A stretch of 64,000 bases of DNA from Rhododendron vialii. Taxonomy: Eukaryota > Streptophyta > Magnoliopsida > Ericales > Ericaceae. Numbering within the stretch: the first letter of the stretch is position 1; each line of letters begins with the position of its first letter. Below, one piece after another: positions 50,777-62,150 of the stretch. The notes beneath the pieces were generated by a model. The model ran no database searches. It saw only the letters and a list, made by a program, of their open reading frames with translations, and was not told the origin of the DNA. Both the position numbers and the translations under genes were made by a program. The stretch lies in assembly GCF_030253575.1 (NCBI RefSeq), contig NC_080569.1:6111001-6175000 (forward strand). The letters run 5' to 3'.

Positions 50777-51099
50777 TTTCATTTAAAAGAGAGATAATCC
50801 CTGACTGATTTACCCTTCCATTCAAATCCCTTATTTTTAGCCCATTATCCCCCCATTATCCCCTGACGTTTGAATCCAATTTTTTTACGTTACAATAGAG
50901 AGTCAGAGAGAAATAGCGTGAAATCAGGAAGATAGTGCTTGTTCTTGAGATCATCTACTATTACTCATTCGTTAATCTCGATTCTTATTCTGGTTTTGGT
51001 GATCTTCTGTTCTTTCTCCGGTGATCACGAATATTTCCTTTTCCCAGACGAGTCATTCCAAGAAATCCAGGCCCTAGTCTCGTCTCCCTCCCTCTCTGG

Positions 51100-51624
51100 T
51101 AACTCTATCTCTCTATTGATCTGTTGCTTTTGATTTCGTTTCTGACATTGATTTTGGTGTATTTGAAGTTGTTATTATACATATGAGAATTGCAAGTTAT
51201 AACTGTATAAGAGTCGTATCTGACTTTGTACATAACGTTACTGTTGTTATATAACGTTATATAACGTTAATATTCTCCTTTTCAGATTCGCTGTATATTA
51301 CGTTATTGTATTTATATAACGTTATATTTTGTGTTTGTAACATTGTAACGTTGTATGGTTTTTGATATATAACCCCGTTTTCAGTTTTTTGAATTGCAAG
51401 TTATAACTGGATAAAAGTCGTATCTGACATTGTACATAACGTTACTGTTGTTATATAACGTTATATAACAACAGTATAATCCTTTTCATATTCGTTGTAT
51501 ATAACGTTATTGTATTTATATAACGTTATATTTTGTGTTTGTAACGTTGTATGGTTTTTGATATATAATCACGTTTTTCAGTTTTTTGATTTTTTCGTTT
51601 TGTTGTGTGTTGTTATGTGTGCAG
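51100..51624 (+). other. Leader intron of the MULE transposase gene, rich in AACGTTAT palindromes
   Basis: A donor CTCTCTG|GTAACT at about 51100 and an acceptor GTGTGCAG ending at 51624 bracket an intron just before the start codon. It holds at least eight ATAACGTTAT or TATAACGTTATAT words, and a repeated block (GAATTGCAAGTTATAACTG...TATATAACGTT) occurs twice, about 200 bp apart. Confidence 0.6.
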
Positions 51625-51629
51625 TTGTC

Positions 51630-53927
51630 ATGGATTCAACAATCATGTTTCTTTGTAAGTATGGGTTGCAGATTCTTCCGGTGATGTTATCGGGTGGTGG
51701 TAGGTTGAAGGATGTCTTAAGCAGTATTCGTAATAGGTGGGAAAATCTGTCTGTTGGTGGGTTTTCTGTTTCATATGCTTATGAGGATGGATATTGTGCT
51801 CTTCATAATGAAACTGATTTTGAGAGCATGCTTTTCTTGTTTAGTAATTGTGATCGCATAAACGCGAAGGTTGATGAGAATAAACATAGTAGCAGGTTAA
51901 TTGTTGGTAGTACTATTAATGAAGTGGGTAATGTTGATGAAGTGGTTGATGATGAGTTAGAATATGTGGATAGAATGGACCCCGCGGAAAAGTATTGTAA
52001 ACATGCTGAGCCTAGGTATTTGACTGAAGCTTGGGCTCATTTGATAGAGGGTGTTGGACAGGAATTTCCATTAGGTGTGAAGGAGTTCAGGCAGGATCTG
52101 GCTAAATATGCGATTGAGAATGGCTTTATGTACCGTTTGGTGAAAAATGACAATATTAGGGTGATAGCTGTTTGTGTTATTGTAGGGTGTGGATGGTACG
52201 TGCATGCTATTTTAAATAGAACCAATGGAGTATTTCATATTACAAAGTGTCATAATGAGCATAATTGTGGTTCAACGTACCGAACCAATAAGCATAAGCG
52301 TGTCTCATCCCGTTTGGTTACGAATGAGATAGCTGGGATTGTCGAGAAGAAACCCAAGACTTCACCTATCGAGATGATGGATATGTTTACGGACAAGTAT
52401 GGTCTTGATCTGTGCTATCATAGTGCTTGGTTAGGTGTTGAAAAGGCAAGAGGGGGATTATATGGAGATTATGAAGGTTCATTCGATAGGCTTCGGTGGT
52501 ACGTTGAAGCTGCAAGGGCTACGAATCCGGGGAGCGTTTTGAGGCTTGAATCTGATCCTGTAACAAAGGAGTTTTCGCGACTGTTTGTGTCTTTTGACGC
52601 TTGTATCAAGGGGTTCAACTACTGTCGGCCTTTTTTGTGTCTTGATGCGACCCATCTGAAAGGTAGATTCAAAGGATCACTCCTTGCCGCAACAGGGAAA
52701 GATGCAAATCAATGTATGTTTGTGTACGGTTCTTTATATTTTTACCTTATATATTAGATTTCATTTGTACAGTTTTGAATATATAACATTGTATGTTTTA
52801 TTATGAGAAGCTACACATGACAAAAGTTTGCATATGATGTAATATTTTATCATTCATGTGCAGGTCTATTCCCCGTAGCTTATGCAATTTGTGATGCTGA
52901 AAATGAAGCTAATTGGACTTGGTTTCTTGGCCTTTTAAAGAGTACAATGTCCACTCGTCCTATTACCTTTATTACTGATCGTAATGCAGGTCTTGTCAAC
53001 AACATTCCTGTTATGTTCCCCAGTTGTCATCATGCATACTATCTCTATCACATACAGTTTAACTTGAAGGATCACTTCCCGGGACGGTTTAGAAAAGGTT
53101 TTTGGAACAGGCTCGTTGAATTGTTCAACAAATGTGCATATGCTTCATCGGTGTCGGTTTACAAAGCTGCTGAGGAAGATTTTTACCAATTTGGCGGAGA
53201 TAAAGCTAGGACCTTTATTGCGAGTGTCCCCAAAGAGCATTGGAGTAACGCGTATTTCGAAGGTCAACGGTATGGTGAGATGAGCTCTAGTGCTGTGGAG
53301 TCGTTTAATAATTGGATTCTTAAAGCTCGGAAAATGCCTGTATTTTATTTAGTTGATGAGCTTCGTCGCAAAATTATGAGGCAAATGGCTGCTAAGAGAG
53401 TAAAGTCGATGAAATGGAATTCAGTGATTTGTCCGAAGATGGATAAGAAGTTAGCTCACTTTATCAAGAAAGGAAGGTCGTGGAGGATCATTATGTCAAA
53501 GGGTGGTTTGTACGAGGTACGCTGTTGTATCCCAAAGGTAGTATCTGTTGAGGAAATGACTTGCTCTTGTGGTAATTGGCAATCTACCGGTTTCATGTGT
53601 AGGCATGCTGCAACGGTTATTATAAAAGTTTGTGGAGGGGAAGGAAATTTGGTGGACCATATGGATCCGTTATACCTTTTTGATGCGTATCGGCGTACAT
53701 ATGAAGAACCCATATATCCGGTTGTAGAGAGTGACATTCCCGATTTTACGAAGGAAAGTGACCGGGTTATAAACCCTCCACGGAATAGGCGGCCAGCGGG
53801 TAGGCCCAAAGTTAAACGCATTCGTTCAAGGGGTGAAGAGTCATATACCAGGCCTAATAAATGTGGGAGGTGCCACAAGGCCACAAAGCACAATCGAAGA
53901 ACATGCAAGGAGCCAAGCGATATATGA
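51630..53927 (+). CDS. MULE transposase (MURA type), apparently intact
   Basis: DDE transposase expected to bind the element ends and move it. Exons 51630-52713 and 52864-53927 (TGA) join in phase (T|GT) to give 715 aa without a stop. Seen: an N-terminal region of PB1-like aspect (about 1-75), a MuDR DNA-binding-like domain (about 135-260, with EFRQDLAKYAIENGF and CGWYVHA), and the catalytic core with Asp339 (LCLDATHLKGRF), Asp400 (FITDRNAGL) and Glu507 (SSSAVESFNNW). A SWIM zinc finger follows, Cys595-x-Cys597...Cys607-x-His609. A C-terminal zinc knuckle has Cys695, Cys698, His704 and Cys709. Start chosen at MDST, six bases after the leader acceptor. All key residues are present, so activity is possible. 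Confidence 0.94.
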
Positions 53928-55332
53928 TGCAAACAGGACAAATATGAGAATAAAGGAGAGATTAGGATGGAGAATAGAATAAAGTTGGGGCTTTGTTTTT
54001 TTTTCATTTTTTTCAGTATTCATGCCTAAATATTGAAATTGTTTCTTTTGGATTATGGATAAATAAAGAGTTTAATATTTTGTAGACATGAGTTGTGCAC
54101 ATTTTTAGATATTAACGTTATATAACATTATATAAAGTTATCCCTTCTCCTTAACAGGTGCACATCAGTTCTGTACAGTTTGATAAAGTTATGTTATATA
54201 ACGTTATATAACATTTTATATTCTGCTGTCCAGGAACACTGTATATATCGTATATGTACTTGTATAACATTATATATTCTCCTTTTATTTTTTAGTTACA
54301 TATGACATATTTTAAAAAATGGCCATAAATGTTCGTAAATTAGTAAGAGGGAAGGAAACGTCTTAAAGACACCAACAAAAGATAACAGAATAACATTAAG
54401 CTTATTCTACTAACATTAGCAACAAAACACTTCAAATACTAGACAGAGGCAGTGTGTGTCATTATAAGGATCAACTGTGTTTGCCATTGTTGACCATTCC
54501 GGCAGCAGTTCTGGACAGCATCAGCTTGTAGCTGAACAGAACAACAGTAGTCTGCAATAGCAAACAGCAGTAGAAGGAGCTACATAGTTGATATATCACA
54601 GTTGGAGCCACTATTAATTAAACCAAGGATTCATCATATTCCACACATAACAGCATCAATCAAAGGACAGACAATACCCAATATGGAGCAGAACAGAACA
54701 GTAGTAGAAAACAACAGAACAGTAGTGTGAAAAGCAAATCAGAACATTACAACTGTTGCAAGAAACATAACAGCAGCAATATCTTAATTCCAACAACTTT
54801 TATATAACCATATATACGAACTAAAACATGTCAAAAATCTGATACAGAACTGTGGCAAATATCAGATTGCTGTCGTATAAGTTAAAGTTTGTTCGAAATG
54901 AGCCATCAGAGAATTTTGTACCATCTCCTTCCAAAAAAAAACTTTCATCTATCCTTACAAAAAAATTAAAACCACATTTGTCCCGAGGACACCATCTCAC
55001 TCCCCATATTACAATCTCACCATCATATCACTCTCCATATCACAAACGGTCATTGCGACCCCTTCCCCATCCTTCTAGCTTCCCATTTCTTGATCGTCCA
55101 GCTTCTACCTTCATCGTTTAAAATCCGAGAGACTAAACCAGCTCTAAACTGATCAATTTCTGTCTTCGTCAGTGATTTTGGGATTGGTTCAAGGTGCGCC
55201 AATAGTTCCATGAGTATGCAGACGATAACCCCACAATCAACCCTACATAGTTTCGAGGCCAATAAGAATGATAAGTTTATTTGAAGTTCTTTTCAAACTA
55301 CTGTATGTACGAGTTTTATGGAGTTTCGAAGC
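53928..55332. other. Space between the convergent MULE genes
   Basis: No gene seen. Holds more ATAACGTTAT / ATAACATTAT words (54110-54270) and an AACAG/GCAGTAG-rich stretch (54480-54800) of low complexity. Confidence 0.6.
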
Positions 55333-58300
55333 TTACGATGTATTTTCTTTTTGTGGAGCATTTTGAGGTGAGCATATTGGAGCATCGAAATTTTGTTCTT
55401 GAAAGAGTATCTCTGTACCGGTACTTTTGTTCTTCAGCTCATCATGCCTGTCCTTAATGTAGTTCTCCACGTATTTTTTCTACATTTAGGAAGGACAACA
55501 TTAGTGGTGTTGATATTGTTCGTGAATGGATTTATGACTATTTGCATATATGAAATTACTAAGTGTACCACAAAGGTAGCGTCTTTCAGAATTGGATCTC
55601 TGCCGTCTCTCTTCTTCAACGAATTGTAGTGTATCCATTTCTTTTTCCTAACATCATAGAAAAGAATGGTCCAATGGTACGGACTAAATTTTAGCGGTTT
55701 GTCCCCGCTGCCATTCATAGGGAATACTAAGTACCAATAATATGTAGTCCCATGTTGCCGAACGTTTTCAAACACACTATGGAGCTTTTCGTCGAGCAGA
55801 ACTGTTCTCATGTCGCTTTTCACGTTGTGCAGTATAGTCTGTTGCATTGAAAAAGGTTTTAAGGACATTAGACAAATGATCATATATAACCTTAAATAAG
55901 CAGACAATTACGAAAGTAAAATATATGTTTCTTACCCAGATGGTGCATGGGAAATATGCAACGTTACCATGGTTAAGCTTATCTTTTTCCAACTGGATTG
56001 TTAACATACGAGCGAGACCGTCGATAATCTGCATTAGTTTCCATATTTAGTTAACAATAGAATCGACCAATACCCAGTCTGATTTGTATATAAGATATGA
56101 TTGCCATACCCAATTTGAGACGTCCCCTCCTTGCAAGAGTTTTATTACGTCTTCCAGGGGTATAACTTCTCTCGTCACATCACTGGTCCAGACGGTGCAA
56201 CTGTTATCGCACGTTTTCCAAAAAAATTTCAACAATTACTTGAGATCAGATCAGAGGAAAAAATATATGTAATGCAAAAAAAAAAAAAAGAGGTTATATG
56301 CCCAAAAAACAATATGTTAAAGTAACAAAAAACTTGCATAAGGTTGCCACTGACGAGATTGCATGGAAACATGCAACATGCAACGAAAAACCAATATCAT
56401 GTAATCATTTGAGAATTCAGTATTAGCATTATCATTCAATAGTGGCAGTAGCTTTCTGTTGATATGAAAGCCTAAAACTGCTTCTAGGAATCATCAAAAT
56501 GTTGATGTCTGATAATGTGTCTGCACTCCCATATCATGTTTTGCCTTTTCCACTACTAGGATTGTAGAGGGAACACAGTGTACTATGTGTACTAAGTTGT
56601 GGTACACTAGGAGTATGCTTCTATATATTTCAGATTATCATAATTATATTTTTTTCACTTATATTCTGTAAGTATATCGTTTGGGTGTTTGGATTGGGCA
56701 GTGACTGAAAATTATGTATACAAACAAACTGTCAGCACAGAGATAATTTTGTAAACAGCAGCAGAGATCATATAATGCAAAAATTTCATATGAGGTTATA
56801 TTATTGTAGTATATTGACTTACTTGAGATCTGCGTCAGAACAGTCAACAATTTGACGCAATAGGTTCGCATCTTTATCCGGGAGCAAGTGAATCAATGGT
56901 GCTTCACTCGGATTCCACTTTTGTTTTGATGATTTCTTTGTCCCCTTTTTCAAATCAACGTAGACAAAATCGTCTAATCGCTTTTCCACTCTGGTGAAAG
57001 TTTTCTTCACTCCTCTAGTCAGGGATGATGATTTCACTTTTACTTTGGTTTTCCCCTTCTTCCTTTTAGGTGTGTCGCATTCTAGTATACTCGTGTATGC
57101 TTCAACAGTTGTACTGTCCACATCTGCATCTGGCAGTATTATGTCCTCTGGTCCGCCCTCATCCTGGACAATTTCAAACCATCCACATTCTTCTTCTCCT
57201 TCTTCTTCTTCTTCTTTGTCCACATTTTCAACTTCATGTATCTCTCTCCCGGCATCCACTTTTTTAGCTTTGGCCTCCGTCTCACCCACATTTTCGCCGA
57301 TCTGCATTCCCAGAAAAAACCCAGTTATAATTGTATATATAACCTAATATTTTTAACAAAATATATAAAAGTTGTTATATAACCTAATATATACAAACAT
57401 TACCGGGTACGTTTGTGTGACAGAGTGTGTCACAATATCATTAATGATGTCTCCGACCACTTCTAGTTTTTCTTCAACAATGTCTTTCTCTATGAGCATG
57501 CCACCAATCTCTGTCTGTAAAGTAATGTTTTCGTGTTCTAGGTGATCTTTATCAAACTGTGCCGAAATGCCTTCAAATCCGAAACTAGGTGTTGTGGATT
57601 GTTGATGCTTTGTAATCCTTCTCCTAAGTTCAGTAATTGTGTCAATTTTCTCCGAGTTTTCCCTCCGAAGCTCAGAAATTATCTGGTCCTTTTCCGCATT
57701 TTCTTCACTCAACTTTCTGATTATGCCTCGGAGGGCTACCACTTCATCTTGCTCATTATCCGTTTCCTCATCACTTGTATCCTGCACGACCTCATCGCCC
57801 GACGTGTCAACTGCCGTCTTCAACTTAGCGTCCTTGTCATCAGCCTCGTGACCGGGGACTGGGGAAAACCTGTACAACTCCTCCTCCTTGTTGTTTGGCT
57901 CTAACTCTGAGGATAATACCTTTAAAAAAATATAATAAACAATGATGTTTATAACTCACATCTACCACCAAAACTGTATCATATTGGATAAACTATGTAA
58001 CTAAAAAAAACATATAACCATATGAAATATTTACCGATTGCGGATCAAGAGAGTCCAATTTGTTTGTACGCAGTTCCTTGGTTAGGTCACCAAGCCTCCA
58101 CTTGATGAACCTTGGTATGGTTTGTGGATCTCCTTGTTTAATTAAAGACACATGCTCACAAAGCCAATACTGTTTTCGAATATAGGCACAAATTAGATTA
58201 AAACATACCAAAAAATTGAAAAAGCTAGGAAAATTATCAAAAGTAAATTCATTGTTACCATCAGTCCCATTATGCATCCTCCGACTTTTGTTGGTTTTGA

Positions 58301-60088
58301 AGAAGCACTTTTGTTTAGTTCTTGAATGATGTCTTCAGTTATGAAGGTTGCCCAATCATATGACGTGCTGTTATCCAAAGATTCAATGAACTCCAAGTAA
58401 CCCCAACTCACCCTGGCTTGTGTATTTGCAAAAAACAGTGTCCCTATTAACAAAAGGCATAGGACACGCGCCAAGTCCTTCGCATCCTCCAAAGTTGCAC
58501 CTTTAATAGCCTTGGCAAAGAATTCCCTTAGTACCGGAATGGTCAATATCCTTTGGCCTTTGGGACCTGGGCAGAGACGATCCGCAAAATCTGAATTTGG
58601 AACCCTTGGAGTTAGATTTAGTACAATCCTCGTACTACCAGATTGTATCCCAAATATCAGTGTAACCTCTTTGGCTGTTATTCTTACAGACTTGCCACCC
58701 AATTTGAATCTCCCACCCGTCCCCTCATATTGATCTACCAACTTTAATACGTCAGTATCGCTTTTCCTTACGTAGGCCTCATCCAGATTTGCTTCGACAA
58801 TACCCAACACAAGCTCTGCAAACGGTGTTTTCTTGATCTCCTGAATTTGAAGTGGTGTGAATTCCCCGATAGGAATACTCTTTATCAGTTTTACCACAAT
58901 ATTTAAAGTTGACCTGCAAAAAATATATAATGATACAGAATATCATATATAACCATATATAATTCAGATTACAAATACATATATAACTTTTCACTAGTAA
59001 GTAATTCATATGTAACATTATATCAAGGTTTATATGGAACAGTTAACATTTGTATGCTGTTGCAATACATTCAGAATGGTACATATTACCATATATAACC
59101 ATATATATTTCAGATAACATCATATATATGCTTGCACATGTGAATATAATATATATAACATTATATCAAAACAATCATATACATATGATCAGGTATCATT
59201 ACCTGTACTGAATGTGCCTCATTACTTTTTGGGGATTATTAGACATCCCGGTTTCCATTTTTTCTTGTTTTCGTATGCTTTTCTTGCCCATGAACCCTTT
59301 ACTTCTTTTACGTTTCTTCCCCTTTTCCTTTTCTTCTTCATCCCCCTCTTCTTCATCCCACTCCTCTTCTTCTTCATCTCCCTTTGTTTTTTGCTCACCC
59401 TTGCTTTTATGTCCTTGGATACTTGAGACCTTGTTTTCCTTTTAAATCCTTTGTCAATCTTTGTTTCTTCATTGTCATTACCTCTTTGGATTTTTCGCAC
59501 TGCCTCAGAAGATCGTGTCACCCTCTTTGTCGGGGTTTGCAGATCTATAATCACTTCAGCTTCCCTTTTAGGCCTTTTCCTCTTTCTCTCATAAACTTTT
59601 TCAGTCTTTGGCTTTAACCCACGGTCTTTGATCTTCACTTTTGACATGGTAACCTTTTTAATTGGGTTTGGGGAGGAAGTTTGGATAGTTGTCTCTACAG
59701 CAGCTACTTTTGATGCTTTCGTCTTCATTGCGGGCACATTTTTCGCGGGGGAGGGGGATGAAGACTTGACTACCTCAGTTTTATCATAATTGTTTGCCTT
59801 TTTTCTTGCGGTTGGGGAACGCTGGATAGTTGGAGTCTCAGCAGCTACTTCTGGTCCTTTACTCTCTCTTGCTGCCACTTTTTTCCGGGGGGTGGTAGAG
59901 GTAGACTTGATGACCTCGGTATTATCGTCACTGTCCTCAATATTTATGCTAGTTGGGTCTACTATCCGCTTTCTTGGTGTCTTCTTCTGCCTCATCTGTT
60001 TTTGTGGGTCAATCATTGCTAACGGACGAGCTTCTGCTGCGTACGTTACAGGTACCAACTCTTTCCCTGTTTTGTTAGGATTTGTCAT
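55333..60088 (-). pseudogene. ULP1-type (peptidase C48) gene of the MULE, decayed
   Basis: Exons in transcript order: 60088-59226, 58913-58259, 58169-58035, 57919-57404, 57301-56823, about 56235-56094, 56028-55936, 55838 to about 55333. The first five join in phase and encode a Lys/Pro-rich basic region with TPRKK and SKVKIKDRG, then a globular domain (ITAKEVTLIFGIQSG, VLCLLLIGTLFFANT, TKVGGCIMGLM) of the kind found before the protease in MULE ULP1 proteins, then a coiled coil and an acidic stretch. The C48 part shows YFPCTIW and the catalytic His in PYHWTILFYD. Damage: an in-frame TAA just before the sixth exon, and a frameshift with loss of the Gln...Asp-Cys-Gly block near 55460-55495. The frame then resumes as KYVENYIKDRHDE and ends at TAA 55335-55333. 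Confidence 0.82.
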
Positions 60089-60984
60089 TGCTGCACATAC
60101 AATAAAAACATTTAACATATGGAAACAAACATGTTCATATGTTTGCAAATGGATTCGATAAATTGATATTACCACATATGTTCCATGATATCAGCGGGTC
60201 AAATGAAAACCTAAACGTTATATAACCTAAATATTATACGTCTCATTATACACTATATCAACAAAGTATATAACCATATGTATCTTATATACAGAGGGAA
60301 TACCATATATTGTTGATTTATGTTATAGCTGTCAAACCAATTAAATTTGATTAATGAAATGGTCCGCGCAGCGGCCTGATTGATCACAATTTATATCCAA
60401 CATTGATATAACCATATATACTCGCAATCAAAACCCTAACAATAACTGACAAACAATTTATATAACCATATATACATAATGAACACCATATATTCGTTGA
60501 ATATGGTTATAACAATTAAACCAATTAAATTAGTTTATTGAAATTGTCCGCGCAGCGGCCTAATTGGTTCGAATAAATATCCAACATTGATATAACCATA
60601 TGTACTCGCAATCAAAACCCTAACATTACTTGGCCAAACAATTTACATAACCATATATATACGAATATAAGAATAAACTGGACTGATCAGAGATTGATAT
60701 AACGATATATACTTGCTACCAAAACCTCAACTTAACATAACCAAACTAGTTATATAAGCATATAAACTGGACTGCTCAAACAAAAGCATAAATCATTCAA
60801 AAATTTTCCCGAATAACTTGTTTGAACAAGGAATCAAAGTGGTTAACAAACAATGATCGAAAAATCACCTAATTGGTCTGAATATATATCCGACATTGAT
60901 ATAACCATATGTACATCCATTTCAAAACCCTAACTAAAATTAGCAAAACCATTTATATAACCATATATACGAAGGGTAACATAC
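60089..60984 (-). other. Leader intron of the ULP1-type gene with ATAACCATATATA repeats
   Basis: Minus-strand donor CACTAG|GTATGT at 60985/60984 and acceptor GTGCAG just before the start codon (about 60091). The word ATAACCATAT(A/G)TA occurs about eight times here, and a ~180-bp block around the palindrome CCGCGCAGCGG is tandemly repeated (60361-60480 and 60540-60660). AAACCCTAA telo-box words also occur. Confidence 0.6.
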
Positions 60985-61206
60985 CTAGTGTATCGATTGC
61001 GGCGTATGATCTGACGGCAATATGAGGGCGAATCACGGCGACTAGAACGGGTGAATATCGGGCGACGAATGGAGAAGAAGTTCCGACTGAAACTATGGCG
61101 TCGAACGGAGTAGAATAATGTACGACTGAAAAAATGGTGATGAACGGCGACGAAGAAGGCCGTTGGCGATGTATGGTTTTTCTGGAAACGTCTGTATCGT
61201 AGTTCT

Positions 61207-61252
61207 GAGAAGGGGGTGGGGGGGAAGGGGGGAAAGGGGGGGGAGGGGGGGT
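61207..61252. other. G-run tract near the MULE right end
   Basis: At least five runs of four or more G within 46 bases, able in principle to form a G-quadruplex on the plus strand. On the minus strand it is a C-rich leader of the ULP1-type gene, about 240 bases from the terminus. Confidence 0.7.
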
Positions 61253-61375
61253 TGGTTTTGTAATGGATGTTAGAGTTTTTTTCGGAATATGTTCAATTTT
61301 GAAATGGCCGTTTTTGAAATGGATGAATAAACGTGACAAATTGTTTTTAAAAAACAGGGGTATATTAGACTAAAT

Positions 61376-61486
61376 AAGGCTATTATATCCTTACTAATAG
61401 GTTAGTGGACTTAGGGGGTTTTAAAATTTAGAAGTGGACTTAGTGGGTTAGAAAAGTGCTATAATGGACTTATGAAAAATTCTCCC
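61376..61486. repeat. MULE right terminal inverted repeat with phased motif
   Basis: TGGACTTA(G) begins at 61406, 61435 and 61465, again a 29-30 bp step, in inverse orientation to the left end. Confidence 0.75.
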
Positions 61487-62150
61487 TAGAACAATTTGAT
61501 TCTTCCTTCTTCCTTTTTTCTTTTCTGGTGAACTGGAAAGGAAAAGAAGAAACAAAACCAGATATGGAACTGTAGTGGGCCGGCCCATTCGAACAGCTGG
61601 AGTCAAACCAGTCCAATACATAGACTATGAGTTAGGCCCTCCATGCCATGCAGAGTCTAAAATTCTCAGGAAAATACAAATATTCCTTTTTCTTTTTTTG
61701 ACTGGTAATACAAATATTCTTCTCCTCGACTTTTCTGGAGGCACTTGGTTGTTCTTGCGTTATTGAATGGTCAGTTATTGAATGGTCAGAACTGGTTGTA
61801 GTGATGATCAGATAAAGACCTTCATAATTTTCTGGCTTGTTTTGTTTGTAGGTCCAGAATTGTGGGAAGATCTTTGACTTGTCCACTTTCAGCATTTCTT
61901 GTTCAATCAGCTTTTGGATGCATATGATTTTTCCAATAAACATGGCTCGGAAATTTGCGACACTTCGGTTTGGTCATGAAGGAGAACGAAAAGTGGAAGG
62001 GAGGGAAATGGAAAATGCAAAAATAAAAATAGACACAGAAAAAACCCCTAATAACTTGTGAATAGTAACTTTTATGGAAAATTATGGGTTTGAAAGTGAT
62101 ATAGTGAATCTATAGTTAATACTAATTTAGCCATTTAGGTGCCAGGAGTT
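61487..62150. repeat. Duplicated host segment, copy 2 (right part)
   Basis: Continues the copy 2 sequence after the MULE, matching 47804-48416 and then the 50057-50090 piece TAGCCATTTAGGTG, AGTTGGGAGTT. Beyond 62150 there is no match within the window. Region 62150-63766 holds nothing I recognise, apart from a dispersed repeat at 63642-63750 shared with 13769-13880. Confidence 0.88.

Larger units (their letters stand above)
50666..61486. mobile_element. Mutator-like element (MULE), 10.8 kb, with transposase and ULP1-type gene
   Basis: Inserted in copy 2 of the duplicated segment: TAGAACAATT occurs on both sides (50656-50665 and 61487-61496), a 10-bp target duplication in the MULE range of 9-11. 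Uninterrupted copy 1 (47804-47813) confirms the empty site. Terminal inverted repeats of roughly 110 bp share TAAGTCCATTATA, AACCCACTAAGTCCA and CTAAGTCCACTAA blocks. Inside, a transposase (+) and an ULP1-type protease gene (-) converge, each with its promoter end near a terminus. This matches the plant MULE group that carries C48 protease genes (Kaonashi type). Confidence 0.93.

Noticed and set aside
51495..51629. Extending the transposase upstream of 51630 (open frame from 51495)
   Set aside because: The stretch is AT-palindrome intron sequence with an acceptor GTGCAG at 51624, and its translation is a low-complexity hydrophobic string.
59222..60175. Treating the basic Lys-rich frame as a stand-alone protein
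   Set aside because: A donor at 59226/59225 joins it in phase to the next exon of the ULP1-type gene; the stop at 59222 is in the intron.
60420..60630. AAACCCTAA words as interstitial telomere repeats
   Set aside because: Only isolated single units, consistent with telo-box promoter words and not an array.
60953..61339. Proline-rich minus-strand frame at the MULE right end as a gene
   Set aside because: It is the C-rich leader of the ULP1-type gene crossing the G-run tract; no domain, and a donor follows at 60984.
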